NCBI GenBank assembly: GCA_937924755.1
Contig: CALEVZ010000011.1
Coordinates: 1 to 64,000, forward strand
Length of the DNA stretch: 64,000 bases
Source: an uncultured bacterium
GTDB taxonomy: Bacteria > Acidobacteriota > Thermoanaerobaculia > Thermoanaerobaculales > Thermoanaerobaculaceae
Direction of reading: 5' to 3'
This document shows positions 1 through 8,509 of this stretch, one piece after another. The notes under the pieces are model-generated. The model ran no database searches. It saw only the letters and a program-made list of their open reading frames with translations, and was not told the origin of the DNA. The number at the start of each line of letters is the position of its first letter. Position 1 is the first letter of the stretch. A program made the translations under genes and the position numbers.

Positions 1-463
1 CTCATGAGAAATCGATTCGACGGGGAATCGTTGCCTCATGTGAGAGCAAAAAGCCGGCCCCCAGCCCTCCGCCCCCACCTTCCCGCAGCCCCTGGGAAAA
101 CCCACCCCCTTCCCCCACCCCCGGGTCTCCCGCACCGCCCAGAGCCCCTGCCGCTGGCACACCCACTCATGCTTCCAGATCGATTTTCAATGAGGCAACG
201 ACTATTCTTTCGAGTCGATTCTTCCGTGCGGCAACAGGCTATCGAGGGGTTATCGGCGAGTCGCCTGCCTCGCCTCGATCGGCAGATCCCAAAAGCCCTT
301 GTGGGCCAGCCCTGACCGCTCCATACGAGGCCACCCGTCGAGTCCCCGCCCCTCCCCGATGAACATCGCGCGCCCCATCTCAGGCAAGCCCGCCGCTCTC
401 CCCCAGCCGCGGGAGCAATGCGCACACCTTCACAAGGGCGCCATCGCGAGTACACTACTGGGG
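1..463. other. Non-coding start of window
   Basis: I see no convincing gene here; the open frames are arginine/proline-rich shadows. The only structure is a pair of inverted copies of an 11-bp word (CGTTGCCTCAT near 30-40, its complement near 189-199), each in an ATCGATT-rich neighbourhood that is also loosely inverted. It could be a decayed mobile-element end or a regulatory hairpin; nothing decides between these. Confidence 0.4.
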
Positions 464-1579
464 ATGTCGGCCTCTCCCGAGATCATGGTTCTGCCCCCGG
501 CCGAGCTGGAACCCATACTGGAACGTTATCGGCACGACACTGGCCTTTTGGAACCCATCGACGCCGCGAGTTTTATCGGTGAGGTGTTGCAGCGCGCCAA
601 CGCCTTCGTGCCGTCGGAGGCAGGGTCGGTTTTTTTCGACAACCCCTTCGAGCGCGAGCGAGACCCCGAGAGGGCGGAACTGTATTTCGTCGCGACCTTC
701 GGCCCCCTGGCCCGGGTGCTGCTGGGCAAGAGCATCCCCGCCTCCACCGGCGTCGTCGGGCACGTGTACCGCAGCGGCAAATCGTACCTGGTCAGTGACT
801 CGGCCAACGACCCCTTCTTTTACTCCCACTTCGACCAGCGCCACACCTTTTGCACCCGTACGCTGCTGGCGGTGCCGATCCGCATCGAAAACCGCGTATG
901 CGGGGTGCTGGAGATGGTCAACCGGCTGGATGGCCGGCCCTACGATGAGCGCGATCGGGGGCTATTGGAGATCTTCGCGGCGTACACCTCCGCCTCCATC
1001 CAGAACCTGCTGGACGCCAAACGGGCGGAAGAAGCGGCGCGTAGCGACGATCTTACCAGTCTAGCCAACGACCGCTTCTTCCACCGCCGCCTCGCCCAGG
1101 ACCTGGACAAGGCCGACGAAAGTGGCGGGCGCGTCGCTCTGCTTTTCATGGATCTCGACAACTTCAAGCACGTCAACGACACCCACGGTCACCTGGCGGG
1201 CAGCCAGGTGCTCAAGGAGGTGGGCTACCTGCTGCGGCGAGTAGTGCGTTCACCCGGCGTCACCCTTGCCCGCTACGGCGGCGACGAATTCGTCATTATC
1301 TTGCCGGGGGTCGACGAGGGCACCGCGCGGGTCTGGGCCGAGGGGATCAGGATGGCGATCCGCAGCCAGCAGTTCCTGAAAGGCCAGTTCTCGTGGTCGG
1401 ACCGGCCGGTGGACTTCCGTGGCCCGCTCACCTGCTCGGTGGGCGTGGCCGTCTACCCCGATCACGTGCCCCGCCAGGGCAGCTCAGACCACCGCCGCAA
1501 TCAACTCCTGCGCGCCGCCGACCAGGCCATGTACGCCGCCAAGACCGCCGGCAAGGACCGCGTCGTGGTCGCGTCTTAA
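464..1579 (+). CDS. GAF-GGDEF diguanylate cyclase
   Basis: Predicted cytoplasmic diguanylate cyclase (2 GTP to c-di-GMP), 371 residues from the ATG at 464. An in-frame start at 299 exists, but the added 55 residues are low-complexity. Residues ~30-185 look like a GAF sensor domain (ligand unknown), and ~195-371 are the GGDEF domain. The catalytic motif is intact as GGDEF at residues 272-276, and DLDNFKHVNDTHGH upstream supplies the metal- and substrate-binding segment. The usual RxxD inhibitory site is absent: the four residues in that position are SPGV, so product feedback through this site is unlikely. No signal peptide or membrane segment is seen. The HD-GYP gene at 3358 may degrade the product in the same signalling system; this is inference from proximity. 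Confidence 0.9.
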   Translation: MSASPEIMVLPPAELEPILERYRHDTGLLEPIDAASFIGEVLQRANAFVPSEAGSVFFDNPFERERDPERAELYFVATFGPLARVLLGKSIPASTGVVGHVYRSGKSYLVSDSANDPFFYSHFDQRHTFCTRTLLAVPIRIENRVCGVLEMVNRLDGRPYDERDRGLLEIFAAYTSASIQNLLDAKRAEEAARSDDLTSLANDRFFHRRLAQDLDKADESGGRVALLFMDLDNFKHVNDTHGHLAGSQVLKEVGYLLRRVVRSPGVTLARYGGDEFVIILPGVDEGTARVWAEGIRMAIRSQQFLKGQFSWSDRPVDFRGPLTCSVGVAVYPDHVPRQGSSDHRRNQLLRAADQAMYAAKTAGKDRVVVAS

Positions 1580-1752
1580 GCCCATTGCGGACAGTGGTCG
1601 CACTCACCCCGAGGCCTCGCCACTCCCGTCCGCGTCAAAATGGCACGCGTATCATAGATCGGCAGCAGCGAGCCATCCCAGGGATGGCATGACGATTGCT
1701 CGCCTCATCAAACATGGCCAGCCATGCCTGGCCGAGCAAAGGAGTGTTCCCC

Positions 1753-3243
1753 ATGGATCGCTTGTCCGTTCGTCGCCTTTTCTCTCTCGGCGCCGTCGCC
1801 GCTGCCGGCGTGACCCTGGGCGTCGTCCTCACCGGAGGACTGGGGATTACCCCGCGGGGAGACGCCCAACGGGCGGAGGCGCCGGCCCCGGCCGCCACTG
1901 CCCGGATGGAGTTTCCAGACTTCGCGTCGTTGGCCGACCGCATCGTGCCATCGGTCATTTCCGTGTACACCACAGACATCGTGTCGGGCCAGCAGCTGCG
2001 TCGTTTCCATCGCAACATGGACCCCTTCGAGTTCTTCTTCGGCCCCAACATCGCCCCCCGCGACGACGCCCCCCGCCAGCGCTTGGGCGCCGGGAGCGGT
2101 TTTTTCATCTCCGCTGACGGTCTCGCCCTCACCAACAACCACGTAGTGGAAAACGCCGACAAGATCCACGCGCAACTCGCCAACGACGACCGCCGCCTGA
2201 AGGCCACCATCGTGGGCCGGGACCCCGCCACGGACATCGCCCTCATCCGGGTGGAGGGAGGACCGTTTGCACCCCTGCCCCTCGGCGATTCCGACGCCCT
2301 GCGGGTCGGCGAGTGGGTGATGGCCGTGGGCAACCCTCTCAACATGGATCACACCGTGACGGTGGGGGTGGTGTCGGCCAAGGGTCGGTCGCTGGGGCTG
2401 TCCGAAATCACCGCCTCCTTCGAGAACTTCATCCAGACCGACGCCGCCATCAACCTGGGCAATTCGGGCGGGCCGCTGGTCAACCTGCGGGGCGAGGTGG
2501 TGGGCATCAATAGCGCCATCAATGCCGCCGGCCAGAACCTGGGGTTCGCCGTCCCCATCAACGTGGCCAAGCAGATCCTGCCGCAGCTGCAGGCCAGCGG
2601 CCGGGTGGTCCGCGGCTACTTGGGGGTGATGGTCAAGAACGTCGACGAGAGGACGCAGAAGGCGTTCAACTTGCCCAGCCGCGACGGTGCCTTCGTAGAC
2701 GACCTGGAGAAGGACGGACCGGCGGAGAAGGCCGGTCTCAAGGCCGGGGACGTCATCGTCGCGGTGAACGGGGAAAAGGTCAATGAGACCCGACAGCTCA
2801 TCTCCAAGGTCTCGAGCCTGCCGCCCGGCACGAGGGTCAAGATCGATGCCCTGCGCGACGGCAAGTCGCGCAGCTTCACCGTCACCCTGGCAGAGCGCAA
2901 GGCGGGCAGCGTGCCAGCCGAGGCCACCGGCGACGTCGACGCCACCGGCGCCGGCAAGTTGGGGCTGGAAATCGCCGACCTGACGGCGCGCACCCGGCGG
3001 TCCTTCGAACTGGGCCCCGAGGTTTCCGGCGTTCTTGTCACCCGTGTGGAACCGTTGTCGGCGGCCGCCGAGGCAGGCCTGCGCCGCGGCGACCTCATCA
3101 CCGAAGTCAATGGGCGGGAGATCCGCTCGGTGGACGAGTTCACGAGCGCCATCAAAGGGCTCAAGAGCGGCTCGTACGCGCGCATGTATGTCTATCGACC
3201 CCAATTCGACCGCGGCAGCTACGTCATCGTCGAGGTGCCGTAG
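1753..3243 (+). CDS. HtrA/DegP-type periplasmic serine protease, two PDZ domains
   Basis: Envelope quality-control protease of the HtrA/Deg family, 496 residues. The ATG at 1753 is preceded by AAAGGAG and opens a signal peptide or anchor (hydrophobic residues ~12-30). The trypsin-like domain carries the complete triad: His130 in TNNHVV, Asp161 in DPATDIALI and Ser238 in GNSGGP. Two PDZ domains follow (~285-380 and ~400-490), the length and layout of DegP/DegQ. It would degrade or hold misfolded periplasmic proteins. It stands alone between two signalling genes, and no sigma-E-like promoter was recognised. Which Deg paralogue it represents cannot be told from sequence alone. Confidence 0.95.
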   Translation: MDRLSVRRLFSLGAVAAAGVTLGVVLTGGLGITPRGDAQRAEAPAPAATARMEFPDFASLADRIVPSVISVYTTDIVSGQQLRRFHRNMDPFEFFFGPNIAPRDDAPRQRLGAGSGFFISADGLALTNNHVVENADKIHAQLANDDRRLKATIVGRDPATDIALIRVEGGPFAPLPLGDSDALRVGEWVMAVGNPLNMDHTVTVGVVSAKGRSLGLSEITASFENFIQTDAAINLGNSGGPLVNLRGEVVGINSAINAAGQNLGFAVPINVAKQILPQLQASGRVVRGYLGVMVKNVDERTQKAFNLPSRDGAFVDDLEKDGPAEKAGLKAGDVIVAVNGEKVNETRQLISKVSSLPPGTRVKIDALRDGKSRSFTVTLAERKAGSVPAEATGDVDATGAGKLGLEIADLTARTRRSFELGPEVSGVLVTRVEPLSAAAEAGLRRGDLITEVNGREIRSVDEFTSAIKGLKSGSYARMYVYRPQFDRGSYVIVEVP

Positions 3244-3357
3244 ACCACCTCCTCGCCCATCGTCATCTTCTGGGGGACCGGGGAACCGGTCCCCGTCGTA
3301 ACTTTCGGCCGGGCCCCTTGCCTTCGCCCCTCCAGGAAGGCAAACTACTTCCGTATC

Positions 3358-4353
3358 ATGCCTGCGAAGGGGTCGGTTCTCGTCATCGATGACCAGCGGG
3401 ACAGCCGTGAAGCGGTCGCCTCCGCGCTGGAACCGCTGGGGTTCGCGGTGCTGAGTGCCAGCAGCGGCGCCGAGGGTCTGCAGGCTGCCACCTCGCACCA
3501 GCCCGACGTGATCCTCTTGGACGTGCTCATGCCCGGGATGGACGGCTACGAGGTTTGCCAGCGCCTCAAGGCCAGCCAGGAAACGAAGCTGATCCCGGTG
3601 GTGTTCCTCACCGGATTCGATTCCCGCGAGGCTCGCCTGCGCGGACTCGAACTGGGCGCCACGGACTTCCTCACCAAACCCTTCGACCTGGTGGAGTTGG
3701 AAGTCCGCGTGCGCAACCTGGTGAGCTTCCGACACCTCACCCAAGACCTTGACGACGCCGAGCAAATCCTTCTCACCATTGCCCGCGCTGTCGAGGCCCG
3801 CGACGTGGGCACGGGCGACCACTGCGACCGGCTCTCCAACCTGGCGGCAAAGCTGGGACAACGGCTGGGCCTGGATGAGGCGAGTATTAAAGCGCTGCGG
3901 CGCGCCGGCTATCTCCACGACATTGGCAAGATCGGCATTCCGGATCGGGTGCTCCTCAAGACTGGACCGCTGGACGAGGAGGAGTGGAGGATCATGCGCT
4001 CGCACGTCGAGATCGGCGTGAGGATGTGCTCGCCGCTGCGCACCCTCCGGTCGGTACTGCCGATCATCCGCCACCATCACGAGAAGTGGAACGGCAGCGG
4101 TTATCCGGATGGTCTGGTGGGAGAGGAAATCCCGCTCCTGGCGCGGGTGTTCCAAGTGGTCGATGTGTTCGACGCGCTCACCAGCGAGCGACCGTACCGG
4201 CAGCCGGAAACACCCCAGGGGGCGCTGGCGATCATCCGCGAGGAGACCGCGCGCGGCTGGTGGGACCCGCGCATTGTTGACGCTTTCGTCGATTACTTGC
4301 ACCACGAGCAGGGCGGTTCTCGTGACGGGGACTTGGCAGCTCCCCCGCCATGA
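3358..4353 (+). CDS. Response regulator with HD-GYP phosphodiesterase output
   Basis: A 331-residue two-domain regulator. Residues ~5-120 are a receiver domain with the phosphoacceptor Asp55 in ILLDVLMPG and the switch lysine in LTKPFD. Residues ~140-320 are an HD-GYP domain with the metal-binding pair His187-Asp188 in LHDIGKIG and an intact GYP at 248-250. HD-GYP proteins hydrolyse c-di-GMP, so this is a likely phosphorylation-controlled phosphodiesterase. No histidine kinase gene lies nearby, so the cognate sensor is unknown. The GAF-GGDEF gene 1.8 kb upstream would make the substrate. Confidence 0.92.
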   Translation: MPAKGSVLVIDDQRDSREAVASALEPLGFAVLSASSGAEGLQAATSHQPDVILLDVLMPGMDGYEVCQRLKASQETKLIPVVFLTGFDSREARLRGLELGATDFLTKPFDLVELEVRVRNLVSFRHLTQDLDDAEQILLTIARAVEARDVGTGDHCDRLSNLAAKLGQRLGLDEASIKALRRAGYLHDIGKIGIPDRVLLKTGPLDEEEWRIMRSHVEIGVRMCSPLRTLRSVLPIIRHHHEKWNGSGYPDGLVGEEIPLLARVFQVVDVFDALTSERPYRQPETPQGALAIIREETARGWWDPRIVDAFVDYLHHEQGGSRDGDLAAPPP

Positions 4354-4474
4354 GGTAAGCTTGAGGTCGTGCCGCAGGATTGCCTGCTGCGCACTCCTGT
4401 CTTGACGAGCGGCCGCAAAAGGTCCCTGGGCCTTGCCCCGTGAGGCCTGAGCGGCTGCCGAGGAGCCGCGAACG

Positions 4475-5707
4475 ATGAACGATGAACCCAAGGGCACTTT
4501 GCCCCACTCGGAGGGGGCTAGTGCCGCTACCAGCAGGGCGAGCCGGCGCCGCCGATCGCGTCGGCGCCGTGGGCGTCGCCAACCCAACTCGACCTTGCCA
4601 GCCACTGGCGCGCAGGGGTTCTTGTGGGTGCGCGAAGACAACAAGGCAACGCTGGTATCGCCGTCACTGCGCCAGACCAACAACGACCCCCTGGTCGACG
4701 CCGGACTGGTGAGCCACTGGCACCTGGAGTCCGGCCTTGCCCTGACCGGCCAGGTGACCAGCAACGGGCGAGGGCGGCCCGTCCTCACCAGCATTGATAC
4801 CATCGAAAATCTGCCGCCGGAGGAGTACCGGGCAGCGGCGACGCCCTTTGCCGAGTTGATCTCCATCGACCCCAACGAGCGCTTCAAGCTGGAGACCGAC
4901 CCAGATCTACTGGAGCCTCGCGTGGTCGACCTCATCACCCCCATTGGCAAAGGCCAGCGCTGCCTCATCGTCGCTCCCCCCAAGGCGGGGAAGACCACGC
5001 TCCTACAGCAACTTGCCCACGCCATCGCGATCAACCACCCGGAGGTGACCATCTTCGTGTTGCTGGTCGACGAGCGTCCCGAAGAGGTGACCGACTGGCG
5101 ACGAAGCGTGGTGCGCGGCGAGGTGGTGGCTTCCTCCTCGGATGAGTCGGTGCAAAGCCACATCGATGTCTCGGAGATCGTGCTGGAACGGGCCAGGCGA
5201 TTGGTGGAGCTGGGGCAGGATGTGGTCGTCTTCATGGACTCGCTCACCCGCATGTCCCGCGCCTACAACAACAACCAGCGCGGCTCGGGACGTATCCTGT
5301 CGGGCGGTATCGACGCCCGCACCATGGAAAGGCCCCGCCGCTTCTTCGGCTCGGCACGCAACATCGAAAACGGCGGCTCGCTGACCATCATCGCCACCTG
5401 CTTGGTGGACACCGGCTCGCGCATGGACGAGGTGATCTTTCAGGAGTTCAAGGGCACCGGCAACATGGAGATCGTCCTCTCCCACGATCTTTTCGAGCGG
5501 CGCATCTTTCCCTGCATCCACATTCCCCAGTCGGGAACCAGGAAGGAGGAAAAGCTCTATCCTCCCGCGACGGTGGAGAAGATCTACCTCCTGCGCCGCG
5601 CCCTCGCCACCTTGTCGCCCCACGAGGCGATGCAGCTGCTGCTGTCCAAGCTCAAGCAAACCAGGAGCAACGAGCAGTTTCTGGCGAGCATCCAGCTGCC
5701 GGCGTGA
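4475..5707 (+). CDS. rho: Transcription termination factor Rho
   Basis: RNA-dependent ATPase and helicase that ends transcription, 410 residues against about 419 in E. coli. The ATG at 4475 has GAGGAG nine bases upstream. Residues ~1-50 are a short basic, Arg/Ser-rich segment in place of the usual N-terminal helix bundle. An RNA-binding cold-shock-like fold covers ~45-125. The RecA-like ATPase holds Walker A APPKAGKTT (Lys173) and the Walker B region ending VVFMDSLTR, followed by the Q/R-loop part around YNNNQRGSGRILSGG. The gene is monocistronic and faces the pseudokinase gene tail to tail. Identification is secure; the arginine-rich tail may add nonspecific RNA affinity (inference). Confidence 0.97.
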   Translation: MNDEPKGTLPHSEGASAATSRASRRRRSRRRRGRRQPNSTLPATGAQGFLWVREDNKATLVSPSLRQTNNDPLVDAGLVSHWHLESGLALTGQVTSNGRGRPVLTSIDTIENLPPEEYRAAATPFAELISIDPNERFKLETDPDLLEPRVVDLITPIGKGQRCLIVAPPKAGKTTLLQQLAHAIAINHPEVTIFVLLVDERPEEVTDWRRSVVRGEVVASSSDESVQSHIDVSEIVLERARRLVELGQDVVVFMDSLTRMSRAYNNNQRGSGRILSGGIDARTMERPRRFFGSARNIENGGSLTIIATCLVDTGSRMDEVIFQEFKGTGNMEIVLSHDLFERRIFPCIHIPQSGTRKEEKLYPPATVEKIYLLRRALATLSPHEAMQLLLSKLKQTRSNEQFLASIQLPA

Positions 5708-5787
5708 CCCAACCGACACAGCCCAGGACGGGCCGCACGGGCGGGGGTGTGGGTCGTCCTGGCAGCTCCCGGGCGCAACGTCTCCCC

Positions 5788-5812
5788 CGCCGCGCCGGCG
5801 GGCCGGCGCGGC
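5788..5812. terminator. Strong hairpin between convergent genes
   Basis: A near-perfect palindrome, CGCGCCGGC at 5791-5799 against GCCGGCGCG at 5802-5810, extended by two more pairs outward. It lies between the converging ends of rho and the pseudokinase gene. There is no T-run, so it may act as an RNA-stabilising 3' hairpin or a bidirectional attenuator rather than a classical intrinsic terminator. Confidence 0.4.
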
Positions 5813-5854
5813 CGAGCTCTCGCTGGCGAGTGTGTCAGCGGCAGCCGGCGAGCT

Positions 5855-7804
5855 TCAGCGAGTGACCTTGGCCTTGGACAGGTCGATGTGCAAGGTAACG
5901 GTGGCGTGGGTCTTGATCCGCACGCCCTGCTTCATGCCGGGCTTGAAGCGGTACTTCTTGACCGCCTCGATGCACGCCTCGTCGACGCCCGAGCGCGGCA
6001 CCGGAAAGCCCCGGAGTACCTCCACCTTTTCCACCGTCCCCTGATGGTTCACCAGCGCCTGCAGGATGACCGTCCCGGCGGCCGCGCCCAGGCGTTGCAC
6101 GCTGCGCGGCAAGATGACCTCTTCCTTGACGAGAATCACCGGGGGGGAATCCACCTGAGTGTAGTCAACAAAGTCCCCCTCGCGCACCGCCGCGCCACCC
6201 AGGCCGATCCCCGGCACCGCTGCCACCGGTGCACTGGCCGGCTCCACCGGGGGAGCCCCGGTGGCAGCCGGCGCCACCGGAGCGGCGGTGGGTTCCACCA
6301 CCGCCGCCACCACGGTGGGCTGCGCCGGGACGGGGGTGGGCGCCCGCTCGATCACGGCGGTGGGTTGAGGGGTCGGCCGCGCCGCCGCGGCCTGCGCCTC
6401 GGCGCGCTGCTGTTGCAGCTTGGCGAGTTCCTCCTCCCGGCGCCGCTCCTCGGCCTCGCGAGCGGCCAGAAGTCGTTTGGCCTCCTCCAGCCTGGCCTGT
6501 TCCTCGGACGAGAGCCGCTGCGTTCCCTGGGAGGCGGCCCGCTGCAACTTTTCCAGCTGGGCTCGCACCTCGGCGGTCTTCTCCCTCTCCAGTTCCAGCT
6601 CTTGCCGCAGCTTGGCCTCGCGCTCGGCGAGTTGACGCGCCACTTCCACCCCGACGAGCTCCGAGAACATCTGTTTCTGCGCCTCCTCATCGATGGTTTG
6701 GGGGGCCGGCCGGCCGAAGAGGAGGAACAGCACCACCGCTCCCAACACGACTACGGCGCCGGCCGCCACGAACAGCGGGACCCGGCTGGGCTTGGCTATC
6801 TCGGCGACCGCCGCGGAGACTTCACTGACCCCCTTCGGAGGCTTGTAGTACGGGGTGACGTCGAGGCTCTTCTCACGTTGGAGCTCGCGATCCTCCTCCT
6901 CGATATCTTGACGGTACAAGCGATCCATGAACAGCGCCAGGTTGAAGGTGGTGGGCGAGTAAGCGCCGCCGTAGAGGAGCTTCTCCAGATCACGCTTGAA
7001 GTCGACCGCCGAGGAGAAACGCTCCTCCGGCCGCGTTGCCAGGGCCTTGCGCAGGATGGCCAGGACGTCCTCCGGCACCGGCCCTTCCTCGAGCGCCAGT
7101 TGCGGCGCCTTGAGGACCTCCGTCCGTTGGCGCGGATCGGCAGGCAGCGGGTGACCGCACAGCAAGTGGAAGAGAATCGCCCCCAGGGAGTAGACATCAG
7201 ACCGGCGGCTGGCGCTGGAAGTGTCCAGCACTTCCGGCGCCAGGTACGGTGCTGCCAGCGCCCGCACTTCCACCCGGTCCAGGTTCGCCAGCAGGCCCCG
7301 CATCAGCCCGAAGCCGGCCACCGCCGCCTCCCCGTCGTTGCCCACCATCACCATGCTAGGGATGAGAAAACCATGGATCAGTGGCTCGCCGCCCCGCTCC
7401 ACGGTCAACCCTGCCGCCAGGGCCGCCGAGATCTTCTCGGTGATCAACAGGGCGTTGTCGATGGCCACGGGGAACTGCTCGCTGGCCACCCGCGCCAGCA
7501 GCTGGTCCAGCGGCTGTCCGGGCACGAAGTCCCAGGCCATGTAGGGGACGCCATCCTCGACCCCGAAGGTTGCCGAGCGGGCGATGTTGGAGCCCTTAAG
7601 TTGCGCCGCCACCTGGTTGGCCGCGCCGAGGTCGGACTCCAGGGCTGAGCGGTCCAGGCCGCGATGATTGAAAAGGCGCAGCCAGGCGATGCGCTTGAAA
7701 CCGGCCCGCTCCATCTCGCCGGCGCGCCACAGCTCGCCCAGAGCGTCGGTAGCCCGTCGCTTGAGCAACAGGTAAGGACCAAATGTCGTCAGATTCTCCG
7801 CCAT
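5855..7804 (-). CDS. Pseudokinase - TM - coiled coil - TonB C-terminal fusion protein
   Basis: A 649-residue inner-membrane fusion. Residues ~8-275 have the eukaryotic-type protein kinase fold but lack catalytic residues: the VAIK lysine position appears to be Arg43, HRDLKP is replaced by HGFLIP (144-149) and DFG by AGFG (163-166). The APE (189-191) and DVYSLG (203-208) structural motifs remain. A transmembrane helix at ~342-363 is followed by a charged coiled coil (~375-475), a Pro/Ala-rich stretch (~476-530) and a TonB/TolA-like C-terminal domain (~555-645, with the YRFKPG motif). Expected topology is cytoplasmic pseudokinase and periplasmic TonB-like end. No ExbB or ExbD genes are near. 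It may sense something inside and contact an outer-membrane partner; this is inference. Confidence 0.85.
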   Translation of the reverse strand: MAENLTTFGPYLLLKRRATDALGELWRAGEMERAGFKRIAWLRLFNHRGLDRSALESDLGAANQVAAQLKGSNIARSATFGVEDGVPYMAWDFVPGQPLDQLLARVASEQFPVAIDNALLITEKISAALAAGLTVERGGEPLIHGFLIPSMVMVGNDGEAAVAGFGLMRGLLANLDRVEVRALAAPYLAPEVLDTSSASRRSDVYSLGAILFHLLCGHPLPADPRQRTEVLKAPQLALEEGPVPEDVLAILRKALATRPEERFSSAVDFKRDLEKLLYGGAYSPTTFNLALFMDRLYRQDIEEEDRELQREKSLDVTPYYKPPKGVSEVSAAVAEIAKPSRVPLFVAAGAVVVLGAVVLFLLFGRPAPQTIDEEAQKQMFSELVGVEVARQLAEREAKLRQELELEREKTAEVRAQLEKLQRAASQGTQRLSSEEQARLEEAKRLLAAREAEERRREEELAKLQQQRAEAQAAAARPTPQPTAVIERAPTPVPAQPTVVAAVVEPTAAPVAPAATGAPPVEPASAPVAAVPGIGLGGAAVREGDFVDYTQVDSPPVILVKEEVILPRSVQRLGAAAGTVILQALVNHQGTVEKVEVLRGFPVPRSGVDEACIEAVKKYRFKPGMKQGVRIKTHATVTLHIDLSKAKVTR

Positions 7805-7941
7805 GGCAACCCCCTCCCGGCAGCCTGCTCTCGCCTCAAGCTAGCATCGGCACGGGGCAAGGTCAACGGCTGCAGGCAGGGGCGTCGGGAGTCTCGCGCG
7901 AGGCGGCTATACCTGGCCTTACCCTCCACGAACAGGTTTGA

Positions 7942-8358
7942 TCAGGTAGCCGGAATACCCGCCCGCCGGCGGCGTTCGAGGAACGACTCCAGAATGAGCT
8001 GGGCAGCGAGCGAATCGACCCGCTCCCGCCACCTTTTCCGGGGCACGCCGGCGGCGCGAAGCAGCGCTTTGGCGGCGGCCGTGGTACCACGCTCGTCCTC
8101 GCGCTCCACGGGGAGACCCAGCTCCGCCAACCGAGCCACTGCCTCTCGTGCCCGCGTCTCGCCAAGACTGTCACCCCTGGCGGTGGAGGGAACGCCGACG
8201 ACAATCCCTTCGACCCCGTACTCGTTGATCATGGCGGCAACGGTTTCCAGCAATGCCCCCCAGGGAAAAGGCGGCAGCGCAGTGGCCAGAGACTCCCGAG
8301 AGTCACAGATCGCCACCCCCACCCGTTTCTTTCCCAGATCCAACGCCAGCCACCGCAT
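7942..8358 (-). CDS. ruvX: Putative pre-16S rRNA nuclease RuvX/YqgF
   Basis: A 138-residue RNase H-fold protein of the YqgF/RuvX family, the usual length. Conserved acidic positions are Asp7 in LALDLGKKRVGVA, the DER of EREDERGTT near residue 85, and the C-terminal Asp in DSLAAQLILESFL. Family members process the 5' end of 16S rRNA; the older name is Holliday junction resolvase-like. The usual DERLTS motif is DERGTT here. It lies upstream of, and on the same strand as, the pseudokinase gene with a 137-base gap, and is divergent from lptD. Confidence 0.9.
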   Translation of the reverse strand: MRWLALDLGKKRVGVAICDSRESLATALPPFPWGALLETVAAMINEYGVEGIVVGVPSTARGDSLGETRAREAVARLAELGLPVEREDERGTTAAAKALLRAAGVPRKRWRERVDSLAAQLILESFLERRRRAGIPAT

Positions 8359-8509
8359 CCCATCTCGCAGGATACCGCTCGAGGGGCTGAAAAGGGGTGA
8401 GCGATTGGGATGGCGAGTTACAATGCGGCAGCATGAAACCGCAGTTCTGCGCTACCTCGTTGCCCGATCGCCGCGCAGGCCGCCAAGCGGCGGGAACGGG
8501 CGGCCAGGG

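Noticed and set aside
189-202. Inverted 11-bp word at the window start as an insertion-sequence end
   Set aside because: The copies are short, the flanks poorly matched and no transposase remnant lies between them.
1708-5253. 1181-codon open frame on the minus strand
   Set aside because: It runs antisense to htrA, the HD-GYP gene and rho; its product has no recognisable domain, and long antisense frames are expected at this base composition.
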